NCBI GenBank assembly: GCA_015655545.1
Contig: JAATET010000015.1
Location: forward strand, 1 to 32,849
Direction of reading: 5' to 3'
Source of the DNA: Chthoniobacterales bacterium
GTDB lineage: Bacteria > Verrucomicrobiota > Verrucomicrobiia > Chthoniobacterales > JAATET01
Length of the DNA stretch: 32,849 bases
A program made the position numbers and the translations under genes. Shown here in pieces: positions 24,687 to 30,990 of the stretch (the first letter of the stretch is position 1; every line of letters starts with the position of its first letter). The notes below the pieces were generated by a model. The model did not search any database, was not told the origin of the DNA, and saw only the letters and a program-made list of their open reading frames with translations.

Positions 24687-26429
24687 CTAGGCGGACTTTT
24701 TGGGAAGGCGTTTGTCGAGGATGTCGTAGATATCGCCGAAACTTTTCTCGCCGCCTCCGCCGCCTCCGGGCTTAGCGGTATCCGACTTGGGTTTGGTTCC
24801 GTCTCCCATAATATCCTTTATCGTCGGCCCGATGAAATTCTTTTCTCCCGGCTTTGGAACACTTCCGTCCGGATTGAGCATGGACGTGGGAAATGCGCTG
24901 TCAGCCAAGTCTTGAGCCGTGAGTGAATTCTGCGGGCTTGATTTCGCGGGAATGCCTTTCCCTCCGATCATCCGGCCCTGGCGATATGCTTCGTGTTTGG
25001 CGTCTAAGCTGGCGCGATTTTCAAAATAACGTTTCAGCCACGGGTTTTTGACCGTGCCGTCCGGATTGTAATTCGCCGGATCGGAATTGAACTGGTCGAG
25101 ATTCTTCGCCGAGGGGAGCGTTCCGAGCGGATATTGTTTTGGCTCCGGGGGCGGAGGCTCGCCGCCCGCCGCCTCGTTGGATAAAATCGATTTCTTGAGG
25201 CCGGTAATTTCGGCGTCCAATTTCGCAAGTTGGATATCGATCTCGGACTTTTCCAGCGCGCTCTCTTTTCCCGTATATTTCTTGAGCAGGTCGCCTCGCT
25301 CTTTAATGAGGGACTGCAATTTTCCCTCATCGTCCATCGCATTAAGTGCGGCATCATGGCGGATTTTGGCTGTTTCCGCTTCGTTCTTGGAAGTCTGTTC
25401 CGCGGCGGCGGCTTCGTCTTTTTGATGCTCTGCATTCAGGGCGTGAATTCTGGCCAGCCGATCCGCTGTCGCCACGGCCATGGCCCGCGCATTCTTGTCG
25501 TGTCTGGCCGATTCAGCGGCTGCGGCTTCTCGATCTTTAATCTTTTGCGCATAATCGATCGCATCGCCTGCCGAGTGTCCGCTCTGCGCATCCATGCGCT
25601 GCCTATCGGTAAGCTGAGCGGGTCCGCCGACAAGGCCGGTCACCACGCTTCCAAGGCCAAGGGATGCGCTATTGATCAGCATCCTGGTAAGAGTTGGATT
25701 CGATCGTATTTCATTTGCGACGGCCCGCAGCGCCGGAACAAGCGAGGAAAGCATTTTCCCGCCCAAGGCCTCGGCATTCGCGGCGACCGCGGTTAGGCCA
25801 TCGCCAAGATCATCGAGGTTCTTAATCTCTTCCGCCGTAAGAGTGACAAGCGAGCTGACGCCCTCATGGATCGTCTCGAAGGTCGGGATCAAATCCTTGC
25901 CCGCCCTTCCGAACAATGCCGTGGCGACCGCAGATTTCTGCATCGGGTCTTTGATCGAGGCCACGGAATTTGCGACGGCGGCGAATACCGCGTCCGGGGA
26001 CATTTTTTTCAGGTCGTCGATGGACATCCCCAGGTCCTTTAGGACTTGAATGGATTGATCCGCCTCATCTCCAAAGGTAATCGCCTTGGAAAGCTTGGCT
26101 GACGCAGTAGTGAGAGACTCCATGCTCGCTCCGCTCTGGTCTGCGGCAAGGATGAACTGCTGAAGCGTTTCGGCGGAAAAACCGCTTTTATCAATGGAAT
26201 CCTGGACGCGGCCGAATTTATCGAGGATCGCATTTACCGAAGAAACTACCGCCCCGACACTGACATATGCCGATGCGAGCCCTAGCACCTGCTTTCCGAG
26301 TCCAGCCATAACGCTCTTTTGTCGCTCCGCCTCCTTTCCTACACTGGTGATCTCGGCCTTCACCTGCCCGACCGTGGCCTTCAGATTCGAGGTGTTTCCC
26401 GTGAATCTGACTTTGATTTCGTCACTCAT
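24687..26429 (-). CDS. Phage tail tape-measure-like protein
   Basis: The 580-residue protein matches the N-terminal region of phage tape-measure proteins: coiled-coil start (about 5-75), then the TP901-type block (about 80-200) with AETLQQFILAADQSGASMESLTTASAKLSKAI and VASIKDPMQKSAVATALFGRAGKDLIPTF. A long Ala/Lys-rich coiled coil (about 300-400) and a Pro/Gly-rich C-terminus follow. Tape-measure proteins set tail length and help deliver DNA. At 580 residues it is short for a long-tailed phage, and no other tail gene is in the element. The start overlaps the preceding stop (ATGA). Confidence 0.8.
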   Translation of the reverse strand: MSDEIKVRFTGNTSNLKATVGQVKAEITSVGKEAERQKSVMAGLGKQVLGLASAYVSVGAVVSSVNAILDKFGRVQDSIDKSGFSAETLQQFILAADQSGASMESLTTASAKLSKAITFGDEADQSIQVLKDLGMSIDDLKKMSPDAVFAAVANSVASIKDPMQKSAVATALFGRAGKDLIPTFETIHEGVSSLVTLTAEEIKNLDDLGDGLTAVAANAEALGGKMLSSLVPALRAVANEIRSNPTLTRMLINSASLGLGSVVTGLVGGPAQLTDRQRMDAQSGHSAGDAIDYAQKIKDREAAAAESARHDKNARAMAVATADRLARIHALNAEHQKDEAAAAEQTSKNEAETAKIRHDAALNAMDDEGKLQSLIKERGDLLKKYTGKESALEKSEIDIQLAKLDAEITGLKKSILSNEAAGGEPPPPEPKQYPLGTLPSAKNLDQFNSDPANYNPDGTVKNPWLKRYFENRASLDAKHEAYRQGRMIGGKGIPAKSSPQNSLTAQDLADSAFPTSMLNPDGSVPKPGEKNFIGPTIKDIMGDGTKPKSDTAKPGGGGGGEKSFGDIYDILDKRLPKKSA

Positions 26430-26668
26430 GGTTTTTTGAATCTGCGAATGATTGCTCGCACGATGGCGAAGGGTGTGGCGACCGCCACGGTGATCCAGAG
26501 CGTCACGCGGCTTTTCAGAATTGGAATGAGAAGCGGGGCGACGAAAGCAATGGCCTTCCCGATTCGATATTCCGCACGCTGGCGGCGGCGGATTTTTTCA
26601 CGGGGCGAGAGTTCCCGTTTCCACGTTTGCGAGGCGTGGCGACATGGCGTGAATGTGATGGCTGTCAT
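26426..26668 (-). CDS. Small two-segment membrane protein
   Basis: The 80-residue protein starts with ATG at 26668, overlapping the upstream stop (ATGA); a GTG at 26683 is open too but would overlap more. The N-terminal half is basic (REKIRRRQRAEYR). Two hydrophobic segments follow (about 38-52 and 57-70), and a basic RRFKKP end. The size and layout resemble a holin or a phage membrane adaptor, but no family signature is seen, so the role is open. It is coupled to the tape-measure-like gene by an ATGA overlap. Confidence 0.6.
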   Translation of the reverse strand: MTAITFTPCRHASQTWKRELSPREKIRRRQRAEYRIGKAIAFVAPLLIPILKSRVTLWITVAVATPFAIVRAIIRRFKKP

Positions 26669-26826
26669 TCGTTCATCCACCACGCCCGACAGGTTTTCGG
26701 GTCGCGAAGGCGTGATTGGTTTTCGGGCTTGGTGACGGCTTCTTCTCCCAGGATTTTCCCGGCGCGTTCGGCGCGCTCGATCTCGACGGGACTGACCTCG
26801 GGGATGTGGCGTTCTTGACGGCTCAC
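26665..26826 (-). CDS. Small charged protein, first gene of the tape-measure operon
   Basis: A GTG at 26826 opens a 53-codon frame beginning VSRQERHIPEVSPVEIERAE and ending RAWWMNE. In-frame stops lie shortly upstream, so this is the only usable start. The stop overlaps the ATG of the next gene (ATGA). No clear ribosome binding site is seen. The chain of overlaps is the main support. In phages, small tail-assembly genes often precede the tape measure, but no such similarity is visible. Confidence 0.5.
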   Translation of the reverse strand: MSRQERHIPEVSPVEIERAERAGKILGEEAVTKPENQSRLRDPKTCRAWWMNE

Positions 26827-26838
26827 GATTGAAAGGGA

Positions 26839-26879
26839 ATGCGCTCAGCGGAAAATATGGAAACCGCCGCCGAGCGCAT
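26839..26879 (-). terminator. Hairpin between the unknown gene at 26937 and the tape-measure operon
   Basis: ATGCGCTC (26839-26846) pairs with GAGCGCAT (26872-26879) in an 8-bp stem. It lies after the stop of the 213-residue gene on the - strand and before the GTG at 26826, in an otherwise gene-free 110 bp. The following T-run is weak (TCCCTTTC), so it may end or slow transcription. Confidence 0.35.
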
Positions 26880-26936
26880 CAATGAGCGCAGGCTCCACGC
26901 GCACCCGCGCGCTTCGCACTGCGTTACCTACCGAAA

Positions 26937-27578
26937 TCATACTCCGTGGAAGTCTTCGCGCTTCACCTTGCGTTTCGCGTAAAATTCCCATACTTGGCGC
27001 ACGGTCAGCGTATCGGGCTTGACTTCCAGCGCACGGGCGGCTGTCTCGCGTGCCTGGTTGAAGTCGGAAGACATCACGACAATCGGCAGCGCAAGGAGCG
27101 GCTCATCATCGGAGACCGGCTCCGCAGTCGGATGCTGGAAGTTTGCGGTTCGGTGGACATGGTTCGCGTAAGCGAACAATCCAATCTCTACGACTGAGCC
27201 GCGACCAAGGCGTGTGTTCATGTGATCGTCGGCGAGAAGCCGCACGCGAGCGCTTCCCCAGTCTTCGGACTGCTGCGTCACGTTGCCGGCCTTGTCGAAT
27301 GACTCGCGGCGCATATCGATGACATTCGGAACCGCCTTCCAATGGGTGGCCGTCCGGCGTGTGGGGTCCGGAGACCATTTATGACCGTCGGGAAACCATC
27401 CGTTTTCCACGCGCTTGCGGTCGTAATGGCAGCCTAGCTTGGCTTTTTCCGCCCTCTCGGCGGCGTCAGCATCGACTACGATGCGGCGGACTTTTGCCAG
27501 TGCGCTTGAATTCGCGCCGAGCGGCTTCCAGTCGCGCCATGCGGGTTTCGTTTCGGTGATATGGAGTTCGTTGGACAT
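26937..27578 (-). CDS. Element protein of unknown function
   Basis: The 213-residue soluble protein has an N-terminal charged helix region (about 25-60), then a Trp/Arg-rich middle (WFPDGHKWSPDPTRRTATHWKAVPNV) and a C-terminus containing VRQVWEFYAKRKVKREDFHGV. I recognise no family. The position upstream of the tape-measure operon and downstream of the replication genes is where structural or regulatory phage genes usually sit. No ribosome binding site is evident at the ATG, so the start is uncertain. Confidence 0.6.
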   Translation of the reverse strand: MSNELHITETKPAWRDWKPLGANSSALAKVRRIVVDADAAERAEKAKLGCHYDRKRVENGWFPDGHKWSPDPTRRTATHWKAVPNVIDMRRESFDKAGNVTQQSEDWGSARVRLLADDHMNTRLGRGSVVEIGLFAYANHVHRTANFQHPTAEPVSDDEPLLALPIVVMSSDFNQARETAARALEVKPDTLTVRQVWEFYAKRKVKREDFHGV

Positions 27579-27584
27579 ATTGTT

Positions 27585-27770
27585 TTAGTGGTGTTTTTCG
27601 TGTGGTTGTCTGGACAAAATTTCGTCTATGGCTCGCCCGTTGATCTTCGGGAAAGCCGCGCCGCCTTCGAACTGGCGATTCCAGTGTTCACGCCAGCGGG
27701 CAGTTTCCTTGTCCTCCTCTGCGGCAAGGTGCACCTTGCCGATTGGTGCAACGATGACGGTTGTTCGCAT
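27585..27770 (-). CDS. Small charged element protein of unknown function
   Basis: The 61-residue protein begins MRTTVIVAPIGKVHLA and has a hydrophilic, Glu/Arg-rich remainder. It lies 2 bp after the stop of the preceding gene and 6 bp before the next one on the same strand, which fits a packed phage-like operon. No domain is recognised. Support comes from the close packing and lack of a better alternative frame. Confidence 0.5.
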   Translation of the reverse strand: MRTTVIVAPIGKVHLAAEEDKETARWREHWNRQFEGGAAFPKINGRAIDEILSRQPHEKHH

Positions 27771-27772
27771 GA

Positions 27773-28179
27773 CTATTGCTTGCCGGAGTCCGTGCTGATC
27801 GCGAACGCCTCCGAGCGTTCCGCCTGAACGTCGAGATACATTGACAGCGAAAACTCGGTGATGTCCTCGGACTTCCGGGAAAAGACATCAATGAGCACGT
27901 CGATTTCGGATTTCCATTGCGGCACCCGGAGGTGCTGAAACGCGCCTAGGACAACGCGGTCGTCGCCTTCGAGGAGTGCAGTTTCGCGCACGGCGCCGAT
28001 TTTTTCCGCGACATCGTAGAGGGTAGAAACGCCCGCCACGCCGATGCTCTGGCCGGCTGGTAAAAGGCGACTTCCTTCGGCGCGGCCTCGGGCTCTGTCC
28101 ATCCAAGCACCGCGTCCATGTCCTCGGGCTCGACTGCGGGCGATCGTGCCTCGTCGTGGTATGACTCCCGGCGCGTCAT
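27773..28179 (-). CDS. Element protein of unknown function, frame broken
   Basis: Two frames join into one protein of about 135 residues. The ATG at 28179 has a good ribosome binding site (GGAGGG) and overlaps the upstream stop (ATGA). It reads MTRRESYHDEARSPAVEPEDMDAVLG up to PKEVAF. The other frame continues PAGQSIGVAGVSTLYDVAEKIGAVRE to the end. They join near 28060-28063 if one T is added to the T4 run. The second frame has no good start of its own. I do not recognise the family. Sequencing error, decay, or a programmed -1 shift are the options, in that order of likelihood. Confidence 0.5.
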
Positions 28180-28573
28180 GGCTCCGCCCTCCTGCCTGCC
28201 CGAACTATGTCTGAAAGCTGAGTGATCGGCTGAGGATGTTTTTTGGCGAATTGGATGTAGTTCAGGGCTGTTTGCCGGGAAAAAGGAAATGCCAAATCAT
28301 TTTGGCATTTGGCTCCGCGCCCATCTTCAAACAACCCCCCCATTCCCCATGCGACACGACCTTCCGCTCGTTTCCATCAATGGTGAAAGTCGCTGTTTTC
28401 AGCGATTCGAGATAGATGCCGACCTCGCGACGATAATTCGCGGCGGCGAGCAATGACGATCCGATTGCGGCGCCAGCCGCTGCGAACCCCTCATGCGCGG
28501 CAATGAGCTTGGCAACGGTGTCGTCATGGGCCCGCACCTCGGCCGACGTCATGGTGCGGTCGGCGGGGATCAT
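28176..28573 (-). CDS. DUF3102-like element protein, frame broken in a G-run
   Basis: Read straight, the frame ends at 28262 after 103 residues. With one base added to the seven-G run at 28335-28341, it continues as GGLFEDGRGAKCQNDLAFPFSR, then QTALNYIQFAKKHPQPITQL, to a stop that overlaps the next ATG (ATGA). The joined product, about 132 residues, has a helical N-terminal part and then HGEWG...SRQTALNYIQFA, a pattern I associate with phage DUF3102 proteins. The start has a strong ribosome binding site (GAGGAGGG). A slipped frame in the run of G would also be possible biologically. Confidence 0.6.
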
Positions 28574-28583
28574 GCTGCCCTCC

Positions 28584-29270
28584 TCATACCTTCACGATCC
28601 GCGTAAACTCACGCAGCCTCCGGATGAGCGGATCGCCCTTGTCGGAGCCAAGAGCCTGACGCAGCCCCGCAGGGTCGATGTTCGATGTCCATAGAATCGG
28701 CCGCTTCCATTCGGTGCGGTCGTTGATGAGCCCGAACAACTCCGACGCAACGCGCTCCGTGAATCGCTCCTTGGCCACGTCATCGAGCAGGATGAGCTTG
28801 GCCGTCTTTAGGTCCTGTAGCTCCTGGATGGCATTGCCGCGCGTCTGAGCGTCGTCGCTGAACTTCTCAAGGCAGAGCTGCCCGAAGCGGGTCGCGTTCA
28901 TCGGCTTCACGCGCAGGCCGTCGAAGTGGTAGCGGCGGAGAATGAGATATGCGGCCCGTGTTTTGCATTTGCCGGTAAGCCCCACGAATCCAAGGCCCGT
29001 GCCGTCGGTGCTCATCCATCCGTCGGCCAGGGGGCGAAGTTCGGCAGGCAGGCGGTCGGGATCGGTGTCGTGGAAAATCGTGGGGCAGATGCGATTCCAT
29101 ACGCCAAAACGACGGTCTATCTCCTGCTGTTGCTCGGCCTTCTCCGTCGCCATGTGGCGCGCGGTGACGCATCCAGGGCATTCGGCCGGAGTGAAAACTT
29201 CGTGCCCGAAAAGAATCTTCGGCTCATAGCTGAACGATTCCAGGCATTCGGGACAGGTGGTCGTCTTCAT
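28584..29270 (-). CDS. DnaC-like helicase loader/ATPase
   Basis: The 228-residue protein has an N-terminal four-Cys zinc motif (C6, C9, C31, C34), then an AAA+ ATPase core. Walker A reads GLTGKCKT (97-104), where the last glycine of the consensus GxxGxGKT is Cys. Walker B is LILLDDV near 158-164, and the sensor-type WTSNIDPAGLRQALG lies near 195. DnaC-like proteins load the replicative helicase. It follows the initiator-like gene by 3 bp, as P follows O in lambda. The Cys in Walker A is unusual, but ATP binding may be kept. Confidence 0.75.
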   Translation of the reverse strand: MKTTTCPECLESFSYEPKILFGHEVFTPAECPGCVTARHMATEKAEQQQEIDRRFGVWNRICPTIFHDTDPDRLPAELRPLADGWMSTDGTGLGFVGLTGKCKTRAAYLILRRYHFDGLRVKPMNATRFGQLCLEKFSDDAQTRGNAIQELQDLKTAKLILLDDVAKERFTERVASELFGLINDRTEWKRPILWTSNIDPAGLRQALGSDKGDPLIRRLREFTRIVKV

Positions 29271-29273
29271 CGC

Positions 29274-29954
29274 CTACCACTCCTCCCTTGGTTGAGCGGG
29301 GATGGCTGCTGGCGCCGACGCGCCGGCCTTGTCCTCAAAAATGCCCTGCCAGTTTCTGGTGATCGAATTATCGATGGCGGCCAACGCTCGGGGCTCTCCG
29401 AGCGCTGCGAGCTTCCGGAGCTGCTTCTCGCCGGCCGACTTTCCGAGCGACTTCTTTTTCTCGCGGAGGTGCTGGCACCACTCCCGCCATGCGATGCCGA
29501 ACTCGGCGGAGGGAAATGGCAATTCCAACGTTGTCGCGTCAAATCCCGGAGCGCGTTTGCCGCGCGTATTGGGATTACCTTCATGGATTACCTTAAGTGG
29601 ATTACCTTCGTCACCCGTCTGGCGGGTGGGGTGTTCACCCGTCCCGCGGGTGCGGTCTGGGGATGCCGCGGGTTCACCCGTCTCGTGGGTGAACCCGTCT
29701 GGCGGGTTCGGTGGCAAGCGGTATATGGTCGTCCTGCCGGGGCGGTGTTCGCGGATCAACCAGCCGGATTTCGCGAGCGAGACAAGCCGATCCGCGACGG
29801 TCTTTTTGTCCATGTTGCACGCCGAGGCCATCGACTTGATCGCGGCGTAAGCAAGCCCGTTTTCCGAACGCCGCGCGACGTGTGCAAGCACGCGGAATGA
29901 CTCCGCATCCAGTCCAGCGTCATCGAGATCGCTGTGGACGAAGAGCCAATTCAT
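29274..29954 (-). CDS. HTH replication initiator-like protein (lambda O-like layout)
   Basis: The 226-residue protein has an N-terminal winged-helix domain (about 12-80; LAYAAIKSMASACNMDKKTVADRLVSLAKSGWLIREH), a low-complexity Pro/Gly/Thr-rich middle (about 85-135), and a C-terminal helical part (about 145-210) resembling primosome or replication proteins. Its middle is encoded by the repeats at 29572-29707, which look like iterons. Initiator plus internal iterons plus downstream DnaC-like gene is the lambda O/P arrangement. The first residues overlap the preceding gene stop (ATGA). The role as initiator is inferred from context and domain layout. Confidence 0.65.
   Translation of the reverse strand: MNWLFVHSDLDDAGLDAESFRVLAHVARRSENGLAYAAIKSMASACNMDKKTVADRLVSLAKSGWLIREHRPGRTTIYRLPPNPPDGFTHETGEPAASPDRTRGTGEHPTRQTGDEGNPLKVIHEGNPNTRGKRAPGFDATTLELPFPSAEFGIAWREWCQHLREKKKSLGKSAGEKQLRKLAALGEPRALAAIDNSITRNWQGIFEDKAGASAPAAIPAQPREEW
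29572..29608. repeat. Three 10-bp direct repeats inside the initiator-like gene
   Basis: GGATTACCTT occurs at 29572-29581, 29585-29594 and 29599-29608, with spacings of 13 and 14 bp. In protein terms only two of the copies lie in repeated EGNP, so coding constraint does not fully explain them. Together with the adjacent palindromes they form a candidate origin. Confidence 0.7.
29613..29707. repeat. Four 15-bp palindromic repeats inside the initiator-like gene
   Basis: ACCCGTCNNGNGGGT occurs four times, starting at 29613, 29637, 29676 and 29693; the first and fourth copies are identical. Each is an imperfect palindrome with arms ACCCG/CGGGT. A half-site (CGCGGGTT) lies at 29666-29673. They encode the low-complexity middle of the protein and probably bind the initiator itself. 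Confidence 0.75.
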
Positions 29955-30157
29955 AGCCTTCCTTTCCGCATGGCATCAGCCTTGGCACGAAGACGTCGGA
30001 CTTCGAAGTCGCTGGCGCCGTTTGCGATCCAATGACGGAGCGCGAGAAAGATTGCACGCTTGACGTTATGCGTAAATCGCATAACCTCTGATCTGTCTTC
30101 GTTACGAGGGCGGCTTTCTTTCGACGGGGAGCCGCCCCTTTTTTCGGGTGAATCCAT
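29951..30157 (-). CDS. Small basic element protein, start uncertain
   Basis: The frame gives 68 residues from the ATG at 30157, or 43 from an internal ATG at 30082. The shorter form, MRFTHNVKRAIFLALRHWIANG and onward, is the more convincing part and is very basic. The longer form would be read through a terminator-like hairpin on the opposite strand (30110-30146). The stop overlaps the next start (ATGA). The family is not recognised. Small basic proteins at this place in phage operons are often regulators. Confidence 0.5.
   Translation of the reverse strand: MDSPEKRGGSPSKESRPRNEDRSEVMRFTHNVKRAIFLALRHWIANGASDFEVRRLRAKADAMRKGRL
30065..30085. promoter_or_regulatory. Perfect inverted repeat, candidate operator
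   Basis: An 8-bp perfect inverted repeat (30065-30072 with 30078-30085, arms GTTATGCG and CGCATAAC) has a 5-bp spacer. It covers the internal ATG at 30082. It has the size and symmetry of a repressor operator. The position between the excisionase-like gene and the replication genes fits a control point. Confidence 0.45.
30110..30146 (+). terminator. Terminator-like hairpin on the + strand
   Basis: GGGCGGCT (30108-30115) pairs with AGCCGCCC (30130-30137) in an 8-bp stem with a 14-nt loop, followed by T6. It points against all neighbouring genes, so it would end a + strand (antisense) transcript, perhaps started near the operator-like palindrome. Confidence 0.45.
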
Positions 30158-30161
30158 CGAA

Positions 30162-30362
30162 TCAGATTTCCTTAAGGAAGCGATCGAGCTCCGAAATGGG
30201 AATGACGACGTGCCGGAATGCCGGATGTCTTTTGAGTTTACCGCGCTCGATGAGACGGCGAACGGTGATGGTGCTGAGTCCTCCGAGATAGGTTGCCGAC
30301 TCTCGGATTTTGAGAGCCGCAGGCTTTATCTCGGGCTTATCGACGTGTGATTGAGCGTTCAT
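30162..30362 (-). CDS. Excisionase/AlpA-like helix-turn-helix protein
   Basis: The 66-residue protein has the size and pattern of small DNA-binding excisionase proteins. A helix-turn-helix of the MerR/AlpA type is visible in LKIRESATYLGGLSTITVRRLIERGKLKRHPAFRHVVIPISELDRFLKEI (about 17-66). These proteins direct excision with the integrase, or regulate it. It lies downstream of the integrase operon on the same strand. Whether it acts as excisionase, regulator or both cannot be told. Confidence 0.78.
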   Translation of the reverse strand: MNAQSHVDKPEIKPAALKIRESATYLGGLSTITVRRLIERGKLKRHPAFRHVVIPISELDRFLKEI

Positions 30363-30394
30363 GACGCTCTCTCAACTAATCTGAAATCAACAAA

Positions 30395-30410
30395 CCTGAG
30401 GGAAATCAGG
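30395..30410 (-). terminator. Weak hairpin after the integrase-coupled gene
   Basis: CCTGA (30395-30399) pairs with TCAGG (30406-30410) across a 6-nt loop, between the stop at 30415 and the excisionase-like start at 30362. A T-rich stretch follows on the - strand. The stem is short, so the call is weak. Confidence 0.3.
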
Positions 30411-30414
30411 ACAT

Positions 30415-30990
30415 CTATTTTTTCCCTGACGATTTTGGAAATCGAATGCCCATTTCTTGGGAGGCCTTTTTGAACGCTTCCTCGGTGACGCCGTCTTGGC
30501 TCTTCTCGAAATACTTTTTATAGAATTCAGTGAATTTCGCGGCATCCTGCCGCAATGTCATTCCGGCCGCTGTCATGGCGAAATATATGCCGAGGATATT
30601 CCACCGAAGCTGATGAGCTTTCGTGTGGGGCGGTTTCAATGGGTCAAGCAGGCTAAACTTTTTTTCTCCGATGACCGCTGTCTTTCGTTGAGTGGGAATG
30701 GATTTCGCGGCCAATTCCAATGCCGCTACCGCCACGCGCTCCAAATAACTAGGTAACTTTTTCACCGTGCATCCTGCCAGAGCCGCGCGATCCAAAGTGG
30801 CGATAAACGGCTTTGGAATCTCAAACGAAAATTCTACGGCTCTCCCGTTGTTTTTCGTGAGGATCACAGGAGGCACACTCACCACGTATCCCGTAAATGC
30901 GCCGGATGGACTCACGTTAATTGGTATGGAAATGAGGAAATGACGATCCTTCCCGTTTTTAAGCGGCTGTATCAGAATTCCGGCTTTCAT
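30415..30990 (-). CDS. Unknown protein coupled to the integrase
   Basis: The ATG at 30990 overlaps the integrase stop (ATGA) and gives 191 residues; the frame is open upstream inside the integrase gene but that part is a shadow. A beta-rich N-terminal part (FLISIPINVSPSGAFTGYVVSVPPVILT and EFSFEIPKPFIATLDRAAL) is followed by helices (about 100-190; KFTEFYKKYFEKSQDGVTEEAFKKASQEMG). No family is recognised. Coupling to the integrase suggests a role in recombination, its control, or maintenance of the element. Confidence 0.65.
   Translation of the reverse strand: MKAGILIQPLKNGKDRHFLISIPINVSPSGAFTGYVVSVPPVILTKNNGRAVEFSFEIPKPFIATLDRAALAGCTVKKLPSYLERVAVAALELAAKSIPTQRKTAVIGEKKFSLLDPLKPPHTKAHQLRWNILGIYFAMTAAGMTLRQDAAKFTEFYKKYFEKSQDGVTEEAFKKASQEMGIRFPKSSGKK

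Noticed and set aside
26839-26936. Repeated ATGAGCGC/GCGCTCA-like words as a regulatory array
   Set aside because: The similarity comes from one hairpin and a nearby half copy; there is no regular spacing or further copies.
27946-28179. A complete 77-residue gene by itself
   Set aside because: Past about residue 40 the frame encodes an implausible basic stretch, while the other frame takes over with a well-formed protein. A single broken gene is more likely.
24687-28573. Lambda-type G/GT tail-chaperone frameshift upstream of the tape-measure
   Set aside because: The two frame breaks lie 1.5-2 kb upstream of the tape-measure, in genes without tail-chaperone features, and the genes directly before it are read without a shift.
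29572-29707. CRISPR-like array
   Set aside because: Repeats are only 10-15 bp, spacings are short and uneven, and they lie inside a coding sequence with no cas genes. They look like protein-binding iterons. I found no CRISPR array elsewhere in the window.
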